Assembly (NCBI GenBank): GCA_902537905.1
Contig: CACBDD010000005.1
Span: 1 to 40,240 of the forward strand
Direction: 5' to 3'
DNA: 40,240 bases
From: an uncultured Pelagibacteraceae bacterium
GTDB taxonomy: Bacteria; Pseudomonadota; Alphaproteobacteria; Pelagibacterales; Pelagibacteraceae
Shown here: one piece after another, positions 1-9,351 of the stretch
Position numbering within the stretch: the stretch's first letter is position 1
Layout of the letters: every line of letters starts with the position of its first letter
Notes under the pieces: model-generated
Told to the model about the DNA's origin: nothing
Databases searched by the model: none
Seen by the model: the letters and a program-made list of their open reading frames with translations, nothing else
Position numbers and translations under genes: made by a program

Positions 1-1
1 C

Positions 2-109
2 ATGCAATACATGGATGGTGTAAAAATAGGTGTATTAACTGGTTCATTGCTATCTACTTTATTTGGTTATTTTTTAATATTACTTACACCAAATAAACCT
101 AAGAAATGA
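2..109 (+). CDS. nhaA: Na+/H+ antiporter NhaA, C-terminal end (partial; 5' part outside window)
   Basis: In-frame translation MQYMDGVKIGVLTGSLLSTLFGYFLILLTPNKPKK* resembles the last TM helix of NhaA (GxLxGSxxSxxxGYxLL). Confidence 0.6.
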   Translation: MQYMDGVKIGVLTGSLLSTLFGYFLILLTPNKPKK

Positions 110-648
110 GAAAAATAATATTTTTATTTTCTATATTTATGATTTTGTTTAAAACCTCAGCAATAGCAAACTATGAAAAAAAATTTTATGATTTCAGTAT
201 TGAGAGCATAACCGGCGAAACAATAAATCTAAATGACTACAGAAATAAAGTGATTCTAGTAGTTAATACAGCTAGTTTTTGTGGTTTTACAAAACAATAC
301 GATGAATTACAGAAATTATGGGATTTATATAAAGAAAAAGGTTTAGTTGTACTTGGTGTTCCGTCAAATTCATTTAACCAAGAAAAAAAAAATAATGCAG
401 ATGTAAAAGAATTTTGTGAAGTAAATTTCAATATTAATTTTCCACTAACGACGATCACAGAAGTTAAAGGAGAAAATGCTCATGAACTTTTCAAATGGGC
501 GAAAAATAATCATGGTAAATCGGCAGTTCCAAAATGGAATTTTCATAAAATTTTAATTAACAAAGAAGGTAAAGTTGAAGAAACTTTTGCGTCATTTACT
601 AAACCAATGTCAAAAAAGTTAATTAATTCAATTGAAAGTATATTATAA
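106..648 (+). CDS. glutathione peroxidase family protein with signal peptide
   Basis: VVNTASFCGFTKQYDELQKLW, LGVPSNSF, KWNFHKILINKEG motifs of GPx family; N-terminal hydrophobic leader. Confidence 0.92.
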   Translation: MRKIIFLFSIFMILFKTSAIANYEKKFYDFSIESITGETINLNDYRNKVILVVNTASFCGFTKQYDELQKLWDLYKEKGLVVLGVPSNSFNQEKKNNADVKEFCEVNFNINFPLTTITEVKGENAHELFKWAKNNHGKSAVPKWNFHKILINKEGKVEETFASFTKPMSKKLINSIESIL

Positions 649-1413
649 TTCCAAAGTTAAGCCATCATGTGCTGGTATAACGTTTTTTGGGCATAACTTT
701 TTAAGAACTTTATAATCTAAAACAGGTGATAAATTTGTAAGAATAGCTTTTTTTGGCTTAAATTTTTTAATTACATTAAGTGAATTTTCTAAATTAAAAT
801 GCGACGGATGAAAATTGTACCACAAACAATCAATTATTAAATATTTTAAGTTTTTAAAATATTTAAAATCCTTTTCAAATATTTTGCTTACATCACTTAT
901 GTAGGCTAATTTTTTATCAATAATAAAACAATTTGAATTTACTTTACCATGTTCAACTATAACAGATTGTATATTAATTTTTTTATTATTATTTTTAGTA
1001 TAAATATTTTTTTGCAATTTATTTAAATTTAATGTAGCTGGATATTCTTTTGTGTAGCTTTTAAAGATATATGAAAAAGAATTTTTTAAATATTTGGATG
1101 TGGAACTATCTGCATAAACATTTATTTGTTTTCTACTATTTATATAAAAAGATCTTAAGTCGTTTATTCCATGAGTTTGATCTCCATGCATATGTGAAAA
1201 AAGAACTTTATTAATTTTTTTAATTTTATGTCTTAAAAGTTGTTGTCTTAAATCTGGAGATGTATCTATTAGTATATTTTCTTCAGTGGTTCTCAATAAA
1301 GCAGAACATCTAGTTCTGTAATTTTTTTTATTATTTGGATCACAATTTCCAAAAAAACCATCTGGTCTTGGTACACCCATTGAACTACCACATCCTAAAA
1401 TTATAAATTTCAT
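643..1413 (-). CDS. MBL-fold metallo-hydrolase (PhnP/RNase Z-like)
   Basis: MKFIILGCGSSMGVPRPDG...; FSHMHGDQTHGI metal-binding motif; YISDVSK. Confidence 0.85.
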   Translation of the reverse strand: MKFIILGCGSSMGVPRPDGFFGNCDPNNKKNYRTRCSALLRTTEENILIDTSPDLRQQLLRHKIKKINKVLFSHMHGDQTHGINDLRSFYINSRKQINVYADSSTSKYLKNSFSYIFKSYTKEYPATLNLNKLQKNIYTKNNNKKINIQSVIVEHGKVNSNCFIIDKKLAYISDVSKIFEKDFKYFKNLKYLIIDCLWYNFHPSHFNLENSLNVIKKFKPKKAILTNLSPVLDYKVLKKLCPKNVIPAHDGLTLEL

Positions 1414-1418
1414 CTTTT

Positions 1419-2180
1419 TTAATTAAAAAAAAGTTTATTAAAATTTTTAGTAGTTATTTCTATAAGCTCCTCTTTAGAAATATCCTTTATTTCAGCTAAC
1501 TTAGCAGCAGTAAAATCGATAAATGATGGTTCATTTTTTTTTCCTCTATTAGGCACTGGTGCCAAAAAAGGACTATCTGTTTCAATTAAAATGCTTTCAA
1601 TTGGGATTGATTTAAATGTCTCTTGTAAATCAACTGAATTTTTAAAAGTAATGATACCACTAGCTGAAAAGTAAGAATTTAAGGTTAATAATTTTTCTGA
1701 AAATTCTTTTGAACCTGTAAAGCAATGCATTAAAATTTTAATATTTTTATCTTTATATTGATTTAAAATTTCAAATGTTTCATTTTCAGCATTTCTAGAA
1801 TGAACAATTAATGGAATATTAGTTTTTACTGATGCTTCAATATGCTCTTTAAAGCTTGCTATTTGTTTATTTTTTTCACTATTATTATAATAAAAATCTA
1901 ATCCAGTTTCACCAATACCTATAATTTTTTTATTGTCTTTTAAATTATCAATTATCTCATTTGCAGAAATTATATTAGAAGAACTTTCATGTGGATGAAT
2001 ACCAATTGTGCCATAAATCATTTCATCTCTATTGACTAACTCCTTAACTCTAGAGAAGCTTTTAAAGGATGTAGATATTGTTAATAATTTTTTGATGCCA
2101 ACATCTCTCGATCTTTGCAAAACATTTGGTAAGTCAGAGAATAAAGGTTCATGATCTAAATGACAGTGTGAATCAATCAT
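1419..2180 (-). CDS. tatD: TatD family hydrolase/DNase
   Basis: MIDSHCHLDHEPL, GIHPHES, GIGETGLDFYY, LIVHSRNA, LMHCFTGS, ETDSPFLAPVPNRGKKNEPSF. Confidence 0.95.
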   Translation of the reverse strand: MIDSHCHLDHEPLFSDLPNVLQRSRDVGIKKLLTISTSFKSFSRVKELVNRDEMIYGTIGIHPHESSSNIISANEIIDNLKDNKKIIGIGETGLDFYYNNSEKNKQIASFKEHIEASVKTNIPLIVHSRNAENETFEILNQYKDKNIKILMHCFTGSKEFSEKLLTLNSYFSASGIITFKNSVDLQETFKSIPIESILIETDSPFLAPVPNRGKKNEPSFIDFTAAKLAEIKDISKEELIEITTKNFNKLFFN

Positions 2181-3714
2181 TATTTTTTTCTATTTTTTGA
2201 AATAGTATATCAATTTTATTGATATTATCTCCTTTGGTTAAATATTCATTATTTGAAATAGTATTTAATTTTATTTGAGTTTCATTAATATCAAAAATTT
2301 TCAGTGCTTTTAGAGAAGATACTGGAATGATTGGATATAGTAAGAAACTTATTTTCCTAACAATTTCTAATGTAGTATATACAATTGTATTTAATCTGAT
2401 TTTTTCATCTTTCTTTTTCCATGGTTCCTGATCATTAAAATACTTATTGGCCTCAAAAAGAGAATTAACAATATAGTCTATATAAAAGTTGATATTTTGA
2501 TGATCAATTTTAGATCTAATATTATCTAAATTATCTTGGTACTTATTTAAAATTAATAAATCTTCATCTTGAAATTTAATTTCAGATGGAATTTTTCCAT
2601 CACAGTTTTTTATAGCAAAAGCCGTTACTCTTTGGCATAAATTTCCATAGTTATTTGCTAAATCGCTGTTGATACAATCTTCCAATCTATCCTGAGAAAT
2701 GTTGCCATCATTACCGAAAGAAACTTCTTTAATTAAATAATATCTTAATGGATCTAAACCATATTCTTTAATTATCACTAAAGGATCCAAAATATTTCCC
2801 TTGGATTTTGACATTTTTTCTTCTCCAGATAAAATCCAACCATGACCATAAACTCTTTTTGGTAAATCAATTTTAGCAGCTAATAAAAAAGCTGGCCAAT
2901 ATACAGCGTGAAATCGTAGTATATCTTTACCAATTAAATGTATTGAAGCGGGCCAAAATTTTTTGAACAATTCATCTTTTTTATTAGGATAATTTAATGC
3001 ACTTAAATAATTTGTAAGTGCATCTAACCAAACATATATAACGTGATTTTTATTACTTGGAACTGGTATTCCCCATGAAAAACTTTTCCTACTGACAGAA
3101 AGATCTTTTAGACCACTTTTTACAAAACTAATAACTTCATTTCGTCTAGATTCTGGATAGATAAAATCTGGATTGTCTTCATAATATTTTATTAATGGTT
3201 TTTCCCATTTTGAAAGTCTAAAAAAATAAGACTCTTCCTCAATCCATTCCACTGGAGATTTGGATGATATAGCTATTTTTTTACCATCTATTTCTTCAAT
3301 TTCATCTTCGTTATAAAAAGCCTCATCAGATACTGAATACCATCCAGAATAATTTGATAGATAAATATCATCGTTTTTTTCAAGTTCAGACCAAAGATAT
3401 TGCACAGTTTTTTTATGTCTATCCTCAGTTGTTCTGATGAAATCAGTGTTGCATAAATTGAGCGTATCAGATAGGTCACGAAAAGTTTTGCTTATTTGAT
3501 CACAAAATTTTTGAGGAGTTTCACCTGCTCGTTCTGCTGATCTTTGTATTTTTAAACCGTGCTCATCAGTTCCAGTTAGAAAATGTACTTTATAATCATC
3601 AATAATTTTAAATCTTGCAAAAAAATCTGCAACTATACTTGAATATGCATGTCCCATATGAGGTTTAGCTGATGGATAATATATAGGAGTTGTAATATAA
3701 AAATTTTTATTCAT
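2173..3714 (-). CDS. metG: methionyl-tRNA synthetase
   Basis: YYPSAKPHMGHAYSSIVADFFAR (HIGH-like), GTDEHGLKIQ, KMSKSKGN (KMSKS). Confidence 0.96.
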   Translation of the reverse strand: MNKNFYITTPIYYPSAKPHMGHAYSSIVADFFARFKIIDDYKVHFLTGTDEHGLKIQRSAERAGETPQKFCDQISKTFRDLSDTLNLCNTDFIRTTEDRHKKTVQYLWSELEKNDDIYLSNYSGWYSVSDEAFYNEDEIEEIDGKKIAISSKSPVEWIEEESYFFRLSKWEKPLIKYYEDNPDFIYPESRRNEVISFVKSGLKDLSVSRKSFSWGIPVPSNKNHVIYVWLDALTNYLSALNYPNKKDELFKKFWPASIHLIGKDILRFHAVYWPAFLLAAKIDLPKRVYGHGWILSGEEKMSKSKGNILDPLVIIKEYGLDPLRYYLIKEVSFGNDGNISQDRLEDCINSDLANNYGNLCQRVTAFAIKNCDGKIPSEIKFQDEDLLILNKYQDNLDNIRSKIDHQNINFYIDYIVNSLFEANKYFNDQEPWKKKDEKIRLNTIVYTTLEIVRKISFLLYPIIPVSSLKALKIFDINETQIKLNTISNNEYLTKGDNINKIDILFQKIEKNND

Positions 3715-4636
3715 TTAAAACTTTATCCTCAAATTCCATAAATAGTGTCTCTTCGTCTAAATTATATATTTTAGTGTCATTAATTTTTTTTAAAAAATAA
3801 TGATAATGATGAAATAAATTAATATTTTTTGTAGATATATTGTTTCTAAAATAAACTTCAATAAAAGAATAAATTAATTGAATAATTGGTTTACTTTTTT
3901 TGTAAGCTTTACTTGTTATTAAACTTTTCAAAAAAATATCTAAATTACTATTCTTAAGATCTAAATCATAATCTTCAGCTAGTTTTAATAATTCATATAA
4001 TTTACCTGGTGTTATAAAATAACTTAATAAATTTTGATTTATTAAGTTATGAACATCATCATTTATTAATTGATTGATAATTTCAATAGACTGATCATTT
4101 GTTAAAAAAATTTTGAAATTTAAACATCTTGACTTAAGTGTAGGTAAAACTCTTTTGTTATTATTAATTAAGATAAAATTTATATTTTCATTAGGTTCTT
4201 CCAATACTTTTAGTAAAGCATTGATTGAATTCAAATTTAATAACTCAATATTATCAATTAAAACAAATCTTTTTTTTTTATTAAATGAGGATTTATTTAG
4301 ATTAATTATTAAGTCTCTTATTTGATTTATATCTATATTTTTTTTATCTTCTGCAACGTCTATAAGATTAAAATTTGGATTAGATTTATTTTGTATAAGT
4401 TTAAATGATTTATTCTCTAAATTAATTTCATTATTTTTAATATCATATGAATTTTCCTCATCTTCTGATAATACAAAGTTTATTAAATGATAACCTAAAG
4501 TTGCTTTACCTATTCCTTTTTCTCCAGATAAAAGTATTTTATTTGGTAATTTGTTATTTAAAAATAATTTACATAAGTGATTAAAAATTTCGTGATGTCC
4601 ATATAAATTATGTTGTATAGATGAATTTAATTTCAT
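3707..4636 (-). CDS. holB: DNA polymerase III delta' subunit-like AAA+ protein
   Basis: LLSGEKGIGKATLGYHL (Walker A), LLKVLEEPNENINFILINNN, SRC motif; between metG and tmk. Confidence 0.85.
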   Translation of the reverse strand: MKLNSSIQHNLYGHHEIFNHLCKLFLNNKLPNKILLSGEKGIGKATLGYHLINFVLSEDEENSYDIKNNEINLENKSFKLIQNKSNPNFNLIDVAEDKKNIDINQIRDLIINLNKSSFNKKKRFVLIDNIELLNLNSINALLKVLEEPNENINFILINNNKRVLPTLKSRCLNFKIFLTNDQSIEIINQLINDDVHNLINQNLLSYFITPGKLYELLKLAEDYDLDLKNSNLDIFLKSLITSKAYKKSKPIIQLIYSFIEVYFRNNISTKNINLFHHYHYFLKKINDTKIYNLDEETLFMEFEDKVLNE

Positions 4637-5250
4637 TTAATTAATTTTTTAACTTGATTGATAATTAGTTCTTCATTTTTCTTAATATCTAAATTTGAGT
4701 CAATTACTTTATATTTTTTTTTATTTAATTTAGATAAATCGAGAAATCCCTTTTGAACCTTGTTATAAAAACTAGCATTAAATTGATCATATCTATTTAA
4801 AGATTTACGCATTTTTAATCTTAAGAAAAGATTTTTTTTATTAACAACATTAAGAAATGTAAAATTCACTTTTATATTTTTTAATAAATATTTATTTAAT
4901 GTATTTATAATCTTAATATCAACACCCATACCAAAGTGCTGATAAGCAATTGTTGAGTCTGTAAATCTATCAATCAAGATAATTTTTTTTTTATAAAATT
5001 TTTTAATAAGGTTAATATTTTCACTTCTAGCAGCTAAATATAAAAGTAGATCTGTTTTTACATTAAAATTAGATTTTTTATTTAAAATTAATTTTCTGAT
5101 TTTTTCAGAATTTAAACTTCCACCTGGTTCTCTGATTCTTATGTATTTAAATTTATTTTTTTCTAAAAACCTGGATATAACTTTAATATGGTGGCTTTTA
5201 CCACTGCCCTCAATACCTTCAAAAACTATTATGGGTTTCTTAGACATCAC
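4633..5250 (-). CDS. tmk: thymidylate kinase
   Basis: PIIVFEGIEGSGKSHH (P-loop), REPGGS, DRFTDSTIAYQ. Confidence 0.95.
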   Translation of the reverse strand: MMSKKPIIVFEGIEGSGKSHHIKVISRFLEKNKFKYIRIREPGGSLNSEKIRKLILNKKSNFNVKTDLLLYLAARSENINLIKKFYKKKIILIDRFTDSTIAYQHFGMGVDIKIINTLNKYLLKNIKVNFTFLNVVNKKNLFLRLKMRKSLNRYDQFNASFYNKVQKGFLDLSKLNKKKYKVIDSNLDIKKNEELIINQVKKLIK

Positions 5251-6391
5251 CCCAAATTAGGTAGTTTAATGATTTAAGCAATCTAGAAAAGAAATTTACT
5301 TTTTTAATTTCTTTTGAAGCAAGCAAATCATATTCACCTACTAATTCTTGGTCATAAACCACTTTTAATGTTGCAACTTTTTGATCTTTATTTATTGGCG
5401 CTTCAACAGGACCATTGTAGTTTACAGAAACTTTTAGTAATTTTTTCTTTGCTTTTTTAATTGTTTTGTAAATATCTTCATTTGTATAAACATCTACTGT
5501 CTTTTCTTTGCCTAACCAAACGTCTATTTTTTGAAAAGGTTTATTTGCCTCAGTTATTTTTACTAAATCAAAATTTGTAAGTGCATATGTTAACATTTTT
5601 GTGCTCTCTTTAGATCTTGAATTTTTTGATTTAAAACCACTTCCAACTGCAATCAACCTTCTACCATTTCTATCTATTGATGATGCTAATGAATATTTTT
5701 CTAAAGCGAGATATCCAGTTTTAATACCATCTGCGCCAAGATTTTTATATAAGAGAGGATTTCTATTACCTTGTGTTATTGGATCACCTCCTGTTCTGTC
5801 CCAAGTAAATTCTTTTTCTGCAAACATTTTATAAAATTCGGGATGTTCTTTGATTAAATATCTTGACATAATCATTATATCTCTAACTGTTGAACGATTA
5901 TCGGGATGATTGATACCAGATGAATTAGAAAAAATCGTATTATCCATACCTAACTCTTTAGCTTTGGCTGTCATTAAAATTGCAAATTCTTCTTCCGTAC
6001 CAGCTATACCTTCAGCTAATGCTACACAAGCATCATTGCCGGATGCTATGATTATTCCTTTGAGTAAATTTTCAACTGAAACCTGATCTCCAACCATAAT
6101 AAACATTGACGAGTATCCTGAGGTGGATAATCTCCAAGCTCTTTCTGAGATAATAAACTTTTCATCCATATTTAAATCACCAGACTTAATTAAATCAAAG
6201 GCAATAATTGAAGTCATGATTTTTGTCATAGACGCAGGATAGATTGATAAGTCTGCCTCTTTTTCAAAAAGAATTTCTCCAGAATGATAATCTTGAATTA
6301 TTGCAGTTTTTGCTTTGACATCAAAATTTGCAAATGATTTAGTTACAAAAAATATGAATATTAAAATAATTAAATATAATTTTTTATACAT
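5240..6391 (-). CDS. D-alanyl-D-alanine carboxypeptidase (PBP5/6 family, S11)
   Basis: YPASMTKIMTSIIAF (SxxK), SGNDACVALAEG (SxN), DGIKTGYL (KTG), signal peptide. Confidence 0.94.
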   Translation of the reverse strand: MYKKLYLIILIFIFFVTKSFANFDVKAKTAIIQDYHSGEILFEKEADLSIYPASMTKIMTSIIAFDLIKSGDLNMDEKFIISERAWRLSTSGYSSMFIMVGDQVSVENLLKGIIIASGNDACVALAEGIAGTEEEFAILMTAKAKELGMDNTIFSNSSGINHPDNRSTVRDIMIMSRYLIKEHPEFYKMFAEKEFTWDRTGGDPITQGNRNPLLYKNLGADGIKTGYLALEKYSLASSIDRNGRRLIAVGSGFKSKNSRSKESTKMLTYALTNFDLVKITEANKPFQKIDVWLGKEKTVDVYTNEDIYKTIKKAKKKLLKVSVNYNGPVEAPINKDQKVATLKVVYDQELVGEYDLLASKEIKKVNFFSRLLKSLNYLIWGDV

Positions 6392-7223
6392 CTTTAATAA
6401 TTTTCAGGTTTTCAAAGTTTAGTTTTTCAATTTCGTCAAATGACTCTTGAATTTTTTTTATATCATTATATGGACCTAATAATACCCTAAATTTTGTTTG
6501 TGATAATTTTTTTATTATGGGGTTTTTTATGTCAGTTTCATCCTTGATTCTTTTAATCATATTTTCTGCTGAGTCCTTATAATAAAAGTCTGCGATTTTA
6601 ATTGAGTACAGAAAATTACTTTGGGCAATTTTAGGTAATTCTTTTTTTTCTACAGTTCCTAAATTATCTATAGTTATTCCATCAACGGGAGCTTTTTGAG
6701 CAACTTTTTTTTCCTCATCAAATGTTTTTGCTTTTTTTGCTACAAAAGTTGATTTATTAGAAATTAAAGATAATTCAACATAAGGTTCATTTTCATCAAG
6801 TAATAATTCATCAACGATTCTTTTAGTGATTACTGAATTATAAAAATTTGAAAAAATTGCATTATTAGATATTACTTGAGCAATCACAGTTTTTGTATTT
6901 TCAGGATTAGTAATTTTTACAAAAGAATTTTTTCTAATTTTTGTATGAAATATATATAATCCTCTGTTGTCTATTTTTTTTGATATTTTTTTTTCATTAA
7001 ATAATATTTCATTATAAATTAAAGCAAAACCTTGATTGGTATATTCTCTATTAAAAATATATTTTGAGCTGTCTTCTTCGATTTTTTTTGGAGGTTTGGA
7101 AGATACCTTTTCTTTAATTATATCAGGTTCTGTTTTAATTATTATTTTTTGAGGTTTTTCTACTTGTTTGCAGCCAATAAGTAAAACTAATAAAAATAAT
7201 GAAATTATTATTTTAAAGCTCAT
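6384..7223 (-). CDS. lipoprotein with degenerate RlpA-like region and C-terminal SPOR domain
   Basis: Lipobox LLIGCKQ; NQGFALIYNE...IDNRGLYIFHTKIRKNSFVKITNP RlpA-like; C-term YSIKIADFYYKDSAENMIKRI...FRVLLGPY SPOR-like. Confidence 0.7.
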   Translation of the reverse strand: MSFKIIISLFLLVLLIGCKQVEKPQKIIIKTEPDIIKEKVSSKPPKKIEEDSSKYIFNREYTNQGFALIYNEILFNEKKISKKIDNRGLYIFHTKIRKNSFVKITNPENTKTVIAQVISNNAIFSNFYNSVITKRIVDELLLDENEPYVELSLISNKSTFVAKKAKTFDEEKKVAQKAPVDGITIDNLGTVEKKELPKIAQSNFLYSIKIADFYYKDSAENMIKRIKDETDIKNPIIKKLSQTKFRVLLGPYNDIKKIQESFDEIEKLNFENLKIIKDV

Positions 7224-8214
7224 TTTTAAATTTATCCTTTAATGTACAAACAGCTAAAGCAAATCTCAATGACCTGTTCCATTGTAAAATTATTTCATAA
7301 TTATCGAATACTACATAAGCTGGATTTAAAGTTTCAGCATCAGGAATTATATCTTTATCCGGTGTTATTATTGCTACCTCTAAATCATTGTAAGTATTTG
7401 GGATAATTGAATTATTTTGAATATATTTTCTAAAAAACTTTAATTGATTTTTGTCATGTAATTTTTTTGCAGAAATATTTAAATATTTTTTTGGAATTTC
7501 GTTTTTTAAATCAATTCTGTAAAAACATGGTCCATTAGTCTTCCAACCTATTTTTTTCAAATAATTACTTGCGGAAGCGTACGCATCAGGATTGCTTTTT
7601 AAGTTTATAGAACCATTTTTATCATAGTCGGTAGCATAATTTTTTATCGTAGAGGGCATGAATTGGAAATAACCAAAAGCACCTGCCCATGAACCATACA
7701 ATGTTTTATAATTAATTTTTTTTTTTTCTATTAAATTTAAAAGTATTAAGAGTTCTTTAGTAAAAAATTCAGATCTTCTTTTATCAAAACTTAATGTGGC
7801 AAGTGAAGAAAGAATATCCATTTTACCTACATAAGTTCCAAAATTTGTTTCTATCCCCATTAATGATAAAAGAAGTTCTTTTTCTATATTAAACTCATTT
7901 TCAACAGAATTAATTAATTTTAAATTATCAATATATAATTTTTTTCCTAATTTAACTTTTTTGTCGGTGGTTCTTTTTGTTATGTATGTTTTTGTATCTT
8001 CATAAAACTCAGGTTGATATCTATCATATTTAATTACATTTGATAAAAACTGAGTGTTAGACATAACTAGATCAAATGTTTCTTCTGAAATATTATTTTT
8101 AAGAGCAATTTTTTTGAAATTTTTTTTCCAATTTTCAAATTCAATATTTACGTCTGCTAGACTGATATTATGTAAAAAGAGAGATAAAAAAAATATAAGT
8201 TTAATTAGTTTCAT
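7213..8214 (-). CDS. lytic murein transglycosylase (MltB family)
   Basis: LLSLMGIETNFGTYVGKMDILSSLATLSFD, GSWAGAFGYFQFMPSTIKNYATDYDKNG; signal peptide. Confidence 0.92.
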   Translation of the reverse strand: MKLIKLIFFLSLFLHNISLADVNIEFENWKKNFKKIALKNNISEETFDLVMSNTQFLSNVIKYDRYQPEFYEDTKTYITKRTTDKKVKLGKKLYIDNLKLINSVENEFNIEKELLLSLMGIETNFGTYVGKMDILSSLATLSFDKRRSEFFTKELLILLNLIEKKKINYKTLYGSWAGAFGYFQFMPSTIKNYATDYDKNGSINLKSNPDAYASASNYLKKIGWKTNGPCFYRIDLKNEIPKKYLNISAKKLHDKNQLKFFRKYIQNNSIIPNTYNDLEVAIITPDKDIIPDAETLNPAYVVFDNYEIILQWNRSLRFALAVCTLKDKFKNEL

Positions 8215-9079
8215 ATAAATCTCTCAAATATATAATTACAGCAAACCAGATTATAATAAAACTTACTAATTTATTAAATGAGAAAACTTCATTGTAATAA
8301 AAAAAACCTAATAAAAATTGAAGAGTTGGTGTAATGTAGAAAATCATTCCTGACGGTCCTAAACCACATAATTCAACTCCTCTTACATATAAAAATAGAG
8401 GTATTACAGTCATTGGACCGGCTAATAATATTATTAACATCATTGAAGGATTGGATAATGAGAAATCATTGTAACCTTTGGCTGCAATCATATAAAATAC
8501 AATTATTGCAATTGGTAATATAAATAAACTTTCTATTAAAAGACCAATATCAGTATCTACATTTATTTTTTTTCTCACTAAATTGTAAAACCCCCAACTT
8601 AAAGCTACAATTAAACCAACCCAAGGAAGAGATTTTAAGCTTACAAAAATTAAATATAAAATTGATAAAATAACTAACGTAATTGAAAATATTCTTTTAT
8701 TATTTAATTTCTCTTTAAAAAAAATATAACCAAGAAGCACACTTAATATTGGCATTATAAAATAACCAAAACTAGCATCAATTATTCTATTAGTAGCGAT
8801 AGCGTAAATCCAAACTCCCCAATTAAGAAAAATCAAGAAACCTGAGATAAATAAATAAATAAGATTTTTTTTATTTTTAATTATTTTTAAAAAAATATCC
8901 CATTTAGAAAAAAAGAAGGTTGTTAATATTAAAGTCAACGTTGTCCATAAACATCTGTGAATTACAAGTTCAATATAACCAATAAAAGTAACATATTTAA
9001 AATACAAAACTCCAAAAAAACCCCACCAAAAAGATCCAAATCCAGCAAGTAAAAGACCTTTATTAAATTCTTTATTCAT
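8201..9079 (-). CDS. rarD: EamA/DMT family transporter, RarD-like
   Basis: ~10 TM helices; GSFWWGFFGVLYFKYV, ELVIHRCLWT, GPMTVIPLFLYVRGVELCGLGPSGMIFYITPTLQFLLG. Confidence 0.87.
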   Translation of the reverse strand: MNKEFNKGLLLAGFGSFWWGFFGVLYFKYVTFIGYIELVIHRCLWTTLTLILTTFFFSKWDIFLKIIKNKKNLIYLFISGFLIFLNWGVWIYAIATNRIIDASFGYFIMPILSVLLGYIFFKEKLNNKRIFSITLVILSILYLIFVSLKSLPWVGLIVALSWGFYNLVRKKINVDTDIGLLIESLFILPIAIIVFYMIAAKGYNDFSLSNPSMMLIILLAGPMTVIPLFLYVRGVELCGLGPSGMIFYITPTLQFLLGFFYYNEVFSFNKLVSFIIIWFAVIIYLRDLYETN

Positions 9080-9164
9080 TGTGCGTTGATATTAGTCTTT
9101 AATGAGTTTTTTACGACTATTTTATGGTTGAATTAAATAATTATAATTATAAAACCTTGCTCAC

Positions 9165-9203
9165 GGAGAGATGGCTGAGCGGTTGAAAGCACCGGTCTTG
9201 AAA
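9165..9203 (+). repeat. tRNA-Ser(UGA) 5'-half fragment 1 (39 nt; left junction of unit 1, inferred attL)
   Basis: Exact match to nt 1-39 of the intact tRNA at 14479-14568; diverges after the anticodon loop (cttgaaaTACCAAG versus cttgaaaACCGGC). Confidence 0.97.
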
Positions 9204-9319
9204 TACCAAGTTTACCCTACCCTCTTTAAGACGATTCACATACTTATCAAGACAATCCTCATTTTTTGAAATTTAGCTTTTACGAAAAATACATCATTCC
9301 TGACTAGCCTAAGCTAGAA

Positions 9320-9340
9320 AACTTGTACCAAACTTGTACC
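9320..9340 (+). repeat. Unit 1 left arm repeat R1: AACTTGTACCA AACTTGTACC
   Basis: Two 11-bp-period copies; same 21-mer at 11664-11684. Confidence 0.95.
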
Positions 9341-9351
9341 AAGAATTATAT

